Positions 1 through 6,646 of a DNA stretch of 9,403 nt are shown in pieces (the first letter of the stretch is position 1; every line of letters begins with the position of its first letter). Location of the stretch: NCBI GenBank assembly GCA_030640695.1, contig DAOWIX010000126.1:1-9403 (forward strand), given 5' to 3'. Under the pieces are notes generated by a model. It was not told the origin of the DNA. It saw only the letters and a program-made list of their open reading frames with translations, and did no database searches. This DNA comes from Deltaproteobacteria bacterium. Lineage in GTDB: Bacteria; Desulfobacterota; Anaeroferrophillalia; Anaeroferrophillales; Tharpellaceae. A program made the position numbers and the translations under genes.

Positions 1-1079
1 CGGACGGTGGCAACGATAACCGAACAGTTCGGAATCAGGCCGGAGAAACGGCACTTTAAGTTCCAGAATTTCTCAAAACCGATGTCTGCGCCGAAGCCGG
101 ACTCGGTGACAACGTAGTCAGAGAGTTTGAGGCCGATACGGTCAGCGATGATTGAGGACTGGCCAATAGCGATATTGGCGAAAGGCCCGGCGTGAACGAT
201 AACCGGCTGTCCTTCGACAGTCTGCAGCAGGTTGGGATTCAAAGCTTTGACCATCCATGCGGTCATAGCGCCAGCGACATCAAGATCTTCAGTCGTAACC
301 GGGGTGCCGGCTTTGCTGTAGCCAACAATGATTTTACCCATACGCTCACGCATGTCAGCAAGATCTTTGGCGACCGCCAGGATTGCCATGATTTCCGAGG
401 AGACCGCAATTGCGAAACCGGATTCCATAAGCATACCGTCAAGGCGTTCGCCATGACCGATAGTGATGTTACGCAGAGCCTGAGCGCAGAAGTCGATAAT
501 CCATTTCACTTCAACCCGGTTGGGGTCGATATCGAGACGCTTGAGACCTTTTTTCTCAAGGAAAGCATCATTGTTGTTCTGCTCATGCTGCATCCGGGAG
601 GTCAAAGCGACCATCATCAGGTTGTGAGCATTCATGATATTATCGATGTCTCCGGTCAGACCGAGTGAGAACGGGGTCAAAGGAATCGTTTGAGCCAGAC
701 CACCGCCAGCAGCGGAACCTTTAACATTGAAAGTCGGGCCGCCGGAAGGCTGACGGATGGCGCCAACAACATTTTTGCCCAACAGGCCAAGGCCTTGAAC
801 CAGACCCATACTGGTTGTCGTTTTACCTTCTCCCAACGGAGTCGGGGTTATAGCGGTAACGTTGACATATTTTCCGTCAGGCTTATCTTTGAGGCGATCC
901 AATACCTTCATGTAGTCGATTTTGGCAACATACTTGCCCATCGGAATCAACTCTTCACCAACTAAGCCAAGTTCATCGGCGATCTCGGTGATCGGTTTCA
1001 TCATTTTCTCTTCGGCTAACGCGGCGATCTCCCAGTCAGCTAGTTCAGGGGCGTTAAATACGCTGAAATCTAATCCCAT
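1..1079 (-). CDS. fhs: Formate--tetrahydrofolate ligase, N-terminal part (runs off the left edge)
   Basis: Catalyses ATP-dependent ligation of formate to tetrahydrofolate, giving 10-formyl-THF; this cytoplasmic enzyme is the entry of formate into C1 metabolism and the methyl branch of the Wood-Ljungdahl pathway. Reading the minus strand from ATG at 1079 gives 359 open codons without a stop. Visible family marks are the P-loop TPTPLGEGKTTT at about residues 78-89, the segment RQPSGGPTFNVKGSAAGGG at about 109-127, and the run GDIDNIMNAHNLMMVAL in the mid-part. The family is usually about 550-600 residues, so roughly 60% is present. The start is supported by an AAGGAGG ribosome binding site (1088-1094), 8 nt before the ATG. 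The gene is separated from upstream cca by 340 nt with a promoter and a terminator-like hairpin, so it may have its own regulated transcript. Identity is very secure; a role in acetogenesis versus biosynthesis cannot be told from here. Confidence 0.97.
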   Translation of the reverse strand, partial: MGLDFSVFNAPELADWEIAALAEEKMMKPITEIADELGLVGEELIPMGKYVAKIDYMKVLDRLKDKPDGKYVNVTAITPTPLGEGKTTTSMGLVQGLGLLGKNVVGAIRQPSGGPTFNVKGSAAGGGLAQTIPLTPFSLGLTGDIDNIMNAHNLMMVALTSRMQHEQNNNDAFLEKKGLKRLDIDPNRVEVKWIIDFCAQALRNITIGHGERLDGMLMESGFAIAVSSEIMAILAVAKDLADMRERMGKIIVGYSKAGTPVTTEDLDVAGAMTAWMVKALNPNLLQTVEGQPVIVHAGPFANIAIGQSSIIADRIGLKLSDYVVTESGFGADIGFEKFWNLKCRFSGLIPNCSVIVATV

Positions 1080-1143
1080 TTTCTCTTCCTCCTTGGAAAA
1101 TTTAGTTTCCCCGGCACGTTGCGGCCGGTCGGTTAATGGCTCA

Positions 1144-1160
1144 CACCAGCTTGGCTGGTG
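1144..1160 (-). repeat. Small perfect hairpin in the fhs leader
   Basis: CACCAGC and GCTGGTG form a perfect 7-bp inverted repeat around a 3-nt centre. On the minus strand it follows the T-run of the terminator-like hairpin within 3 nt and lies about 65 nt upstream of the fhs start. It has no T-run of its own, so it is not a terminator. It may stabilise the 5' end of a processed fhs transcript or be part of a leader fold; that is inference. Confidence 0.5.
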
Positions 1161-1162
1161 GT

Positions 1163-1208
1163 AAAAAAAAAGGCAGCGCACCTGAATATTTCAGGGCGTT
1201 GCCTTTTT
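1163..1208 (-). terminator. Intrinsic terminator between cca and fhs, or attenuator in the fhs leader
   Basis: On the minus strand an AAAAAGGCAACGC arm pairs with GCGCTGCCTTTTT (one G-T wobble). The stem continues through CCTGAA/TTCAGG to a 3-nt loop and is followed by nine T (1171 to 1163). Length, GC-rich core and T-run fit a strong Rho-independent terminator reading leftwards. In the plus direction only five T follow, and no plus-strand gene ends here. It lies 212 nt beyond the end of cca and 84 nt before the fhs start. Because a promoter candidate (1345-1373) lies upstream of it, it could attenuate fhs rather than simply end cca. Confidence 0.85.
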
Positions 1209-1419
1209 AGTACTGGATTTCCGGATATCGATGAAGTGCCATATTGTCATTATCTATTAAATAAGAGTTGGCGTTCGCCCGTAGGCCGGGAAAATGATGG
1301 CGACTTTTTAAGACTTAAGTTCCTGTTCAATTAAACCGCGGGGGCACATATACTATTGTGCTTTATTTGTCAATCTTTTTCGACCATCATTTCAGTAGAT
1401 ATAATTTTGTATATTTGCT
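1209..1419. other. Intergenic stretch between cca and the terminator hairpin
   Basis: No credible reading frame is present. The stretch holds a promoter candidate for fhs (1345-1373, minus), a GC-rich block at 1268-1290 with short self-complementary pieces (for example CCCG/CGGG), and a GATGGCG followed by CGACTTTTTA at 1296-1310. The block ATAAGAG...GCGTTCGCCCG (1261-1281) resembles a block upstream of rpmE (6840-6860). If the promoter is used, about 130 nt of this stretch becomes fhs leader RNA ahead of the terminator. I do not recognise a known riboswitch in it. Confidence 0.5.
1345..1373 (-). promoter_or_regulatory. Candidate sigma-70 promoter for fhs
   Basis: On the minus strand there is a perfect TTGACA (1373-1368), a 17-nt spacer and TATGTG (1350-1345); TATATG with a 15-nt spacer is an alternative -10. 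The start of transcription would be near 1338, giving a leader of about 260 nt that contains the hairpin at 1208-1163. The -35 is strong and the -10 is moderate. It sits 47 nt beyond the cca stop, where a promoter for the next gene would be expected. Confidence 0.5.
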
Positions 1420-2814
1420 TTATGATTCTTTTTTTTCAGTGATCAAGTGTTGGGCTTCGGCCAGGGCTGCAGCCGGGCTGTTGATGGTTCCCGCAAGTTG
1501 TTTTTGGTGAATTAACTTTATAATGAGGCCAATTGTGGGGCCCGGCTCCAGGCCTAAGGCCATCAGGTCTTTGCCACTGATCAGGGGTTTGATAAAATTG
1601 GCCCGTTCAAGTTGGTAAATTTCTTTAAGGCGGCGGCTTAAAGCGCGCAGGGTTTCACATCGGAGGCCGGGGTCACGGCCCCGGGTGGCATCAAGGTCGG
1701 CCAGAGCGTGGAGCAAGAGCAGGTCAAGGTCATCTTCAAGATCGAACACCAGACGGCGCAAACTCTTCTCTTTGGCAGTGTCGGGATTGAGCAGCAGAGG
1801 TCTAAGGTGGTTCTCGATCAAACGTGAAAGGCGCTTGATAAATTTTTTGCCGAGAGCGAAGCCTGATAAGGTTTCGCGGGCGAGATGGGCTGAGAATTTT
1901 TCATGGCCGTAAAAGTGGATGGTGCCGGCGTCAGGATCAACAGTTTTAGTTAAAGCTTTTCCGGTGTCGTGGAGCAGAGCGGCCCATTTAAGAAGGATGC
2001 GATCGGATTTGCAGGGAGGGGTGATCGCTAGCGGGTTGCTTTGGCAAAATTGATCGAGAGCTGCGATAGTTGCCAAGGTGTGAGCAAAAGCGTCGAGGTG
2101 GTGGAAATTGTTCTGTTTAAGACCTTCGAGTGGGGTCAGAGGTGGTAGGATTTTCTGCAGAGCCCCGACATCTGCGAGTTCTTTAAGCCCGCGAGCCGCA
2201 TGATGGTCGGCCAGAATATGGTTAAATTCAACGGCAAAGCGCTCTTTTGCTACTTTGTCGAGATGGTTGATGGCAGGAACCATCGCCTCTCTGGTTGCCG
2301 GTGACAGTTCGCCATTAATTTGTAACATGAAGCGGATCGCACGAACAACCCGTAAGGGGTCAGCCAGCAGGTTCTCGGGAGCAACGCAAACAATGTAGCC
2401 CTCTTGCAGGGCTTTGCAGCCTTCATAAGGGTCATGGAAAATTTGTTCGTGCAGGCCCCAGGCCATGGTATTAATGGTGAAATCACGGCGTTGCAGATCG
2501 CAGGCGAGATCTGAGCTGGTCAAAGCCGCCAGATCAACGGTCATTTTTTGGCCGACCAACCGACGGGTTAGAAATTTTTCTGCCCCCATAGTGATGAAGC
2601 GGCCTTTTGTCACATTTAATAAAGACTCTTCCCAGTAGGCCATATCTTCAGCTCGGCAGGCAAAGTCGAGGTCTCCGATCGTTTCTCCGCGGAGCAGGTC
2701 ACGCAGGGCGCCGCCAACCAGATAGAGAGGTTTAGTATCTTTTTGGGCGGTGGCGGTAATTTCTTCCCAAGCCGGAAAAAATTTGCAAAGCTGTTGGTTT
2801 AAGTCAGAAATCAT
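1420..2814 (-). CDS. cca: Class II tRNA nucleotidyltransferase / poly(A) polymerase family protein with HD domain
   Basis: The family adds CCA, CC or A to tRNA 3' ends, or poly(A) tails to RNA, using CTP/ATP in the cytoplasm. The 464-residue product has the nucleotidyltransferase signature LVGGALRDLL with DLD (residues 48-50) as two catalytic carboxylates and D94 in TVDLAAL as a likely third. RRDFTIN (109-115) selects ribose and base, DPLRVVRAIRF (152-162) follows, then ERFAVEF (191-197). A C-terminal HD phosphohydrolase-like domain shows HH at 238-239, LLHDTGK (280-286) and GHEKFSAH (303-310). The ATG at 2814 has no good Shine-Dalgarno sequence; a candidate promoter lies at 2855-2883. Bacteria of this group often carry several paralogues that split CC- and A-addition, so the exact activity (full CCA-adding, A-adding, CC-adding or PcnB-like) is not decided by sequence alone. 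The family is certain; the gene symbol is the most likely choice. Confidence 0.88.
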   Translation of the reverse strand: MISDLNQQLCKFFPAWEEITATAQKDTKPLYLVGGALRDLLRGETIGDLDFACRAEDMAYWEESLLNVTKGRFITMGAEKFLTRRLVGQKMTVDLAALTSSDLACDLQRRDFTINTMAWGLHEQIFHDPYEGCKALQEGYIVCVAPENLLADPLRVVRAIRFMLQINGELSPATREAMVPAINHLDKVAKERFAVEFNHILADHHAARGLKELADVGALQKILPPLTPLEGLKQNNFHHLDAFAHTLATIAALDQFCQSNPLAITPPCKSDRILLKWAALLHDTGKALTKTVDPDAGTIHFYGHEKFSAHLARETLSGFALGKKFIKRLSRLIENHLRPLLLNPDTAKEKSLRRLVFDLEDDLDLLLLHALADLDATRGRDPGLRCETLRALSRRLKEIYQLERANFIKPLISGKDLMALGLEPGPTIGLIIKLIHQKQLAGTINSPAAALAEAQHLITEKKES

Positions 2815-2854
2815 AGTTTTTAAAATTGGTGTCCACCGTAAGATTTAAGAATCT

Positions 2855-2883
2855 ATCATCCTTAAATTTGTGGATTTTGTCAA
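2855..2883 (-). promoter_or_regulatory. Candidate sigma-70 promoter for cca
   Basis: Reading leftwards: TTGACA (2883-2878), 17-nt spacer, GATGAT (2860-2855), which keeps four of six consensus -10 positions. Predicted transcription start is near 2848, leaving a 5' UTR of about 34 nt before the ATG at 2814. The surroundings are AT-rich, and no other gene lies between it and cca. Confidence 0.5.
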
Positions 2884-2938
2884 ATGATAAGTTTTATCTT
2901 TTACGTCGTTTTTAATATGTATATACAAATAAAATTAT

Positions 2939-2964
2939 GCAAGCTATAAAAGTTTATAACTTGC
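2939..2964. promoter_or_regulatory. 26-bp near-perfect palindrome, candidate operator
   Basis: Half-sites GCAAG-C-TATAAA and TTTATA-A-CTTGC face each other around a 2-nt centre (AG). All positions are complementary except one (C2944 against A2959). It lies in the divergent region between cca and the CoA-transferase gene, centred about 25 bp upstream of the TTGACA of the plus-strand promoter candidate. No T-run follows it, so it is not a terminator. Size and symmetry fit a dimeric DNA-binding regulator; the regulator is not in this window and cannot be named. Confidence 0.5.
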
Positions 2965-2974
2965 GGCTTAAAGC

Positions 2975-3003
2975 TTGACAGGCTGTGTTCTTTTGTGTAG
3001 GGG
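2975..3003 (+). promoter_or_regulatory. Weak promoter candidate for the CoA-transferase gene
   Basis: A perfect TTGACA (2975-2980) is followed after 17 nt by TAGGGG (2998-3003), which is a poor -10. A perfect -35 with a poor -10 would fit a promoter that needs an activator, and the 26-bp palindrome just upstream (centre near -59) is placed where one could bind. I found no convincing sigma-54 pattern here. The link is inference. Confidence 0.3.
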
Positions 3004-3072
3004 CGGGAGGCATCCAAAATACGCTTTTTTGTTTATTATGTATTGTCCACAGTTTGTTGAGGAGATGAATTT

Positions 3073-4365
3073 ATGGCTGATTGGCAGAAAATGTATCGTG
3101 AAAAACTTGGTTCGGCAGCCGATGCTGCGGCGGCCATAGAATCTGGAGATCATATCTGGTTTCCGGTTGGAGCTGGAGAGCCTTATGGATTTATTATGGC
3201 TCTGGAAGCTCGAAAAAAATCATTGAAAGACGTGACGACGCATCAGATATTGCCAGCTCAACCGGGCTATTTTGATCAAGAGACGTCACTCCATATAAAA
3301 CATAACTCACTGTTTACAAGTGGCGCCTCACGGGAGGCGGTACATGCGGGCTGGGCTGATTTTACGCCCAACTATTTTTCTGAACTGCCCCGCCTGATTC
3401 GTGAAGTCTGGCCGTCTGATGCGGCCGGCGCGATTGTTTCACCGATGGATGAGCATGGCTATTTCAGTATGGGACTCGGGGTTGACTATACATGGGAGGC
3501 CCTGCACAAGGCGAAAAAAGTGATCTTTGAGGTCAACCCGGATGCTCCCCGTTGCTATGGTAATTGCCAGGTCCATATTTCACAAGTCAGCCATGTCTAT
3601 GAAAGTAACGATCCGCTTCTTGAACTGCCGATTATTCCTTTGTCCGATGTTGACAAAGCTATCGGCGGCTATGTTGCTGAGATGGTTAGAGATGGTTCAA
3701 CCCTGCAGATCGGTTTTGGTGGGGTTCCCAATGCAGTCTGCAAAGCTCTGGAAGGCAAGCAGGATCTCGGGATTCATACAGAGATGATAACTGACGGGAT
3801 TATGGAGCTGGCTGAGTGTGGGGCCGTCAATTGTTCCCGTAAAAACTATAATCACGGCAAGATTGTCGGCACCTTTGCCTGGGGCAGCAAGCGTCTATAC
3901 CAATATATGAATAGTAACCCGATGCTTGAGATGCATCCGGTTGATTATACCAATAACCCTTATAATGTCGGCCGCAACGACAATATGGTGGCGATTAATT
4001 CGACCATTGAGATCGATCTTTTAGGGCAATGCTGTTCGGAGTCGATGGGCCCGAAACAGTGGAGTGGCACCGGTGGCCAGGTCGATTTTTTCCGCGGTGC
4101 CAATATTTCCAAAGGTGGCCAGGGTTTTGTGACGATGCCCTCAACCGCGAAAAAAGGTACGGTCTCCCGGATTGTTCCAGCCCTGAAATCGGGCGCTGTC
4201 GTGACCACTAATAAAAATGATGTGGATAAGGTTGTGACCGAGTTCGGCGTTGTCCAGATGCGCGGCAAGAGTGCTCGGCAGCGGGCTTTAGGTCTGATTC
4301 GTGTCAGTCATCCCGACTTTCGCGATGAACTTAAAAAAGCGGCTCAAGCGATGAACATTATCTAA
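3073..4365 (+). CDS. Acetyl-CoA hydrolase/transferase family protein (4-hydroxybutyrate or acetate CoA-transferase type)
   Basis: Predicted to move CoA between an acyl-CoA and a free carboxylate (for example acetate, butyrate, 4-hydroxybutyrate or succinate) through a glutamyl-CoA intermediate. The 430-residue length and whole-length layout fit the Cat2/AbfT family. FGGVPNAV lies upstream of the active site. The catalytic glutamate is E237 in GIHTEM, matching the family position, and GTGGQ (332-336) followed by VDF is the conserved CoA/oxyanion-loop motif. No signal peptide or membrane segment is seen, so it is cytoplasmic. ATG at 3073 follows GAGGAG (3059-3064) with 8 nt spacing, a strong site. 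rdgB begins 3 nt after its stop, so the two are probably co-transcribed although functionally unrelated. The preferred acid cannot be read from sequence; a role in fermentation, syntrophy or acetate handling is plausible and is inference. Confidence 0.92.
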   Translation: MADWQKMYREKLGSAADAAAAIESGDHIWFPVGAGEPYGFIMALEARKKSLKDVTTHQILPAQPGYFDQETSLHIKHNSLFTSGASREAVHAGWADFTPNYFSELPRLIREVWPSDAAGAIVSPMDEHGYFSMGLGVDYTWEALHKAKKVIFEVNPDAPRCYGNCQVHISQVSHVYESNDPLLELPIIPLSDVDKAIGGYVAEMVRDGSTLQIGFGGVPNAVCKALEGKQDLGIHTEMITDGIMELAECGAVNCSRKNYNHGKIVGTFAWGSKRLYQYMNSNPMLEMHPVDYTNNPYNVGRNDNMVAINSTIEIDLLGQCCSESMGPKQWSGTGGQVDFFRGANISKGGQGFVTMPSTAKKGTVSRIVPALKSGAVVTTNKNDVDKVVTEFGVVQMRGKSARQRALGLIRVSHPDFRDELKKAAQAMNII

Positions 4366-4368
4366 ATT

Positions 4369-4995
4369 ATGTTAAGAGCTGGTGAAAAACTGGTTTTGGC
4401 AACGGCTAACCAGGGCAAAAAAAAAGAGATACAGGCTCTACTTTCAGGATCCGGTGTAGAGCTTGTCTCTCTTCTCGAATATCCGCAATTGGTGCTGCCG
4501 GAAGAGACCGGCAGCACCTTTATAGATAATGCAAAGATCAAGGCTCGGGCCGTAGTTGCCGCAACCAGCCACTGGGCTTTAAGTGATGATTCAGGTCTCG
4601 TGGTTGATGCTCTGGCCGGGGCTCCGGGGGTGCATTCGGCCCGTTTTGCCGGGCTTGATGCAAGTGATACCGAGAATAATCTGAAATTGTTGGAGGCCCT
4701 CGCCGAAGTGCCTGATGACCAGCGGGACGCCGCCTTTGTCTGTGTTGTGGTGCTGGCTGCGCCGAGTGGTGAGGAGTTTGTTTTTGAAGGTTACTGCCGA
4801 GGCCGGATCGGCCGCCAGCTGATCGGTTCTCATGGTTTCGGTTATGATCCTCTCTTTATGGTTGCGCCTGACTACAGTTTGAGTATGGCGCAGTTAAGCC
4901 CGGCGGAAAAGAGTGCGATTAGTCATCGAGGCCAGGCTTTAAGGAAATTACGGCAGTGGTTGGGTGGATGGGACTTGGCCTTAAAGAGCTTTTAG
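4369..4995 (+). CDS. rdgB: RdgB/HAM1-type XTP/dITP pyrophosphatase
   Basis: Hydrolyses non-canonical purine triphosphates (ITP, dITP, XTP) to monophosphate and pyrophosphate, cleaning the nucleotide pool in the cytoplasm. The 208-residue product shows the family motifs in order: LATANQGKKKEI (about 10-21), SDDSGLVVDALAGAPG (72-87) with the likely catalytic base D74, HSARFAG (89-95), FGYDPLF (157-163), and SHR (185-187) for base recognition. The usual EEKN before SHR reads AEKS here, a mild departure. The start ATG lies 3 nt after the stop of the CoA-transferase gene and has no Shine-Dalgarno sequence, so it probably depends on translational coupling. No alternative in-frame start with a better site is visible. 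The gene often sits with rph, which is absent here. No clear terminator follows it. Confidence 0.96.
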   Translation: MLRAGEKLVLATANQGKKKEIQALLSGSGVELVSLLEYPQLVLPEETGSTFIDNAKIKARAVVAATSHWALSDDSGLVVDALAGAPGVHSARFAGLDASDTENNLKLLEALAEVPDDQRDAAFVCVVVLAAPSGEEFVFEGYCRGRIGRQLIGSHGFGYDPLFMVAPDYSLSMAQLSPAEKSAISHRGQALRKLRQWLGGWDLALKSF

Positions 4996-5027
4996 CTTCG
5001 GGTGGGTCGAAGGGTGTGAAAAAAGTG

Positions 5028-5056
5028 TTGACAAGTCTTCGTTTAATCTCTATATG
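5028..5056 (+). promoter_or_regulatory. Candidate sigma-70 promoter for rho
   Basis: TTGACA (5028-5033), 17-nt spacer, TATATG (5051-5056). It begins 32 nt after the rdgB stop and predicts a transcript start near 5062, so rho would have a leader of about 340 nt. The perfect -35 and optimal spacing make it one of the better promoter candidates in the window. Confidence 0.55.
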
Positions 5057-5061
5057 CTCGT

Positions 5062-5398
5062 CTTACGCCCACCTTCTATTAGATATTTCTTAATTTTACA
5101 GCCACTTAAAGAGCATTTATCCATAGAAAAAACAGTTCCGGTTAACTCTTCATACCCAATTCCTGATTCCTGTCGAAAATATTCGAAATCAAATTGTTAA
5201 TACCTGGATTACATTTCAATAATTGCTTTTTTTGACGTTTAAATACGCTGAGGGCAATGCTTCTTGTCTGCCCTTTTTGTAATTGGGTTGCGTAGTTTTC
5301 GTTTCACTGGTTATCCCGGGCTTTTTTACGAGTGCATCAAAGGTTGGTACACTCTCAATGTCTAAGTTTGAAAATTTCTGATGCTTTAAGGAACACGT
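5062..5398 (+). promoter_or_regulatory. Long 5' leader of rho, C-rich and G-poor at its start
   Basis: No coding frame of note is present. From 5061 to 5170 I count 29 C against 10 G, an unstructured, pyrimidine-leaning composition of the kind Rho loads on (rut-like). E. coli rho is known to be autoregulated by Rho-dependent attenuation in its long leader, so a similar arrangement is plausible here. A small hairpin with a T-run sits at 5251-5278. The rho ribosome binding site AAGGA (5388-5392) closes the region, 6 nt before the ATG. Confidence 0.4.
5251..5278 (+). terminator. Weak terminator/attenuator-like hairpin in the rho leader
   Basis: AGGGCA (5251-5256) pairs with TGCCCT (5269-5274) around a 12-nt loop, and the T-run ends at 5278. 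The stem is short and the loop large, so as an intrinsic terminator it would be inefficient. It could still act as a pause site within the leader. Confidence 0.3.
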
Positions 5399-6646
5399 AT
5401 GAATCTTAATGAGTTGAAAACCAAAAAGATCTCTGAATTGGCGGAGATGGGTCGTGATATGAAGATCGAAGGGGCCGCCGGTATGCGGCGTCAGGATTTG
5501 ATCTTCGCCATCTTGCAATCTCATGTCAATAAAAACGGCGCGATTTTTGGTGAAGGTGTGCTGGAGACCCTGCCCGATGGTTTTGGTTTTTTGCGGGCCC
5601 CTGATTACAGTTATCTTTCCGGCCCTGATGATATCTATGTTTCGCCCTCGCAAATTCGGCGTTTCAACCTGCGCACTGGTGATACCGTAGCCGGACAGAT
5701 TCGATCACCGAAAGAGAGTGAACGCTATTTTGCCCTGCTCAAGGTGGATCAGGTCAACCAGGATTTGCCGGAGGTCTCCCGCAACAAGATTCTTTTTGAT
5801 AATTTGACCCCGATTTTTCCGGATGAGCGCTTTACCCTTGAGACTACTGCTGACAGCTATTCAATGCGGGTTATGGATCTGATTACGCCGATTGGTAAGG
5901 GCCAGCGTGGGTTGATCGTGGCCCCGCCACGGACCGGTAAAACCGTATTGTTAAAGCAGATAGCTAACTCTCTGACCGAGAATCATCCAAATATTACGTT
6001 AATTGTTCTCTTGATCGATGAACGCCCCGAAGAGGTCACCGACATGAAGCGCTCGGTACGCGGTGAAGTCGTCTCTTCAACCTTTGATGAGCCTCCCCAA
6101 CGCCATGTTCAGGTTGCTGATATGGTTTCGGAAAAAGCCAAACGCCTGGTTGAGCATAAGCATGATGTGGTAATTCTACTCGACAGTATCACGCGCTTAG
6201 CACGGGCCTATAATACCGTAATTCCGGCCAGTGGGAAGGTGCTTTCCGGTGGGGTTGATTCCAATGCTCTGCATAAGCCGAAGCGTTTTTTCGGAGCGGC
6301 CCGTAACATTGAAGATGGCGGTTCCTTGACAATCATATCAACCGCGCTGGTCGATACCGGAAGCCGGATGGATGAGGTTATCTTCGAAGAGTTCAAGGGT
6401 ACCGGCAACATGGAGCTTCATTTAGAGCGCCGTCTGGCCGATAAACGGACTTTTCCGGCTATCGATGTGATACGCTCGGGTACCCGGCGTGAAGACTTGC
6501 TGATGGATCCTCAGGATTTGCAGAGAGTCTGGATCTTACGCAAATTTATCCAGCAGATGAATGTCGTCGAAGGCTTGGAATTCCTGCTCGAAAAGATGAA
6601 GGGCACAAAAAATAATGCTGACTTCCTTGATTCCATGAATAGCTGA
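5399..6646 (+). CDS. rho: Transcription termination factor Rho
   Basis: Hexameric RNA-dependent ATPase/helicase that loads on C-rich nascent RNA and releases RNA polymerase. The 415-residue protein is close to the E. coli length (419). The N-terminal Rho_N helical domain (about 1-45) is followed by the cold-shock-like RNA-binding domain with GFGFLR at 61-66. The ATPase core has Walker A APPRTGKT (175-182, K181), Walker B VVILLD (257-262), then GGVDSNALHKPKRFFGAARN (Q-loop region) and EEFKGTGNMELHL plus RSGTRREDLL near the C-terminus. E. coli has K-A where this protein has R-T in Walker A; both are acceptable in the family. ATG at 5399 has AAGGA at 5388-5392. Neighbours rpmE-prfA-prmC downstream match the common order in several phyla. 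A long palindrome starts inside its stop codon and may end its transcript. Confidence 0.99.
   Translation: MNLNELKTKKISELAEMGRDMKIEGAAGMRRQDLIFAILQSHVNKNGAIFGEGVLETLPDGFGFLRAPDYSYLSGPDDIYVSPSQIRRFNLRTGDTVAGQIRSPKESERYFALLKVDQVNQDLPEVSRNKILFDNLTPIFPDERFTLETTADSYSMRVMDLITPIGKGQRGLIVAPPRTGKTVLLKQIANSLTENHPNITLIVLLIDERPEEVTDMKRSVRGEVVSSTFDEPPQRHVQVADMVSEKAKRLVEHKHDVVILLDSITRLARAYNTVIPASGKVLSGGVDSNALHKPKRFFGAARNIEDGGSLTIISTALVDTGSRMDEVIFEEFKGTGNMELHLERRLADKRTFPAIDVIRSGTRREDLLMDPQDLQRVWILRKFIQQMNVVEGLEFLLEKMKGTKNNADFLDSMNS

Noticed and set aside
192..1164. Three plus-strand open frames (192-668, 690-965, 922-1164)
   Set aside because: They lie opposite the fhs reading frame, which carries unmistakable family motifs throughout; the plus-strand products match nothing I recognise and are antisense shadows.
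1079..1419. THF or other known riboswitch in the fhs leader
   Set aside because: I could not match the conserved core of any known class by eye; only promoter and terminator signals are supported.
2918..2927. Perfect 10-bp palindrome TGTATATACA
   Set aside because: It is short and made largely of alternating AT in an AT-rich region, so chance is a sufficient explanation; the 26-bp palindrome nearby is far stronger.
2968..3153. Minus-strand frame of 61 codons in the cca/CoA-transferase gap
   Set aside because: It overlaps the start, ribosome binding site and promoter region of the CoA-transferase gene and has no recognisable features.
5359..5382. Tiny upstream frame MSKFENF in the rho leader, comparable to a leader peptide
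   Set aside because: It has only seven codons and no Shine-Dalgarno sequence, so there is nothing beyond a chance ATG to support translation.
5216..5653. Minus-strand frame of 145 codons across the rho leader and rho 5' end
   Set aside because: Most of it is antisense to the Rho RNA-binding domain, with no family motif or ribosome binding site.
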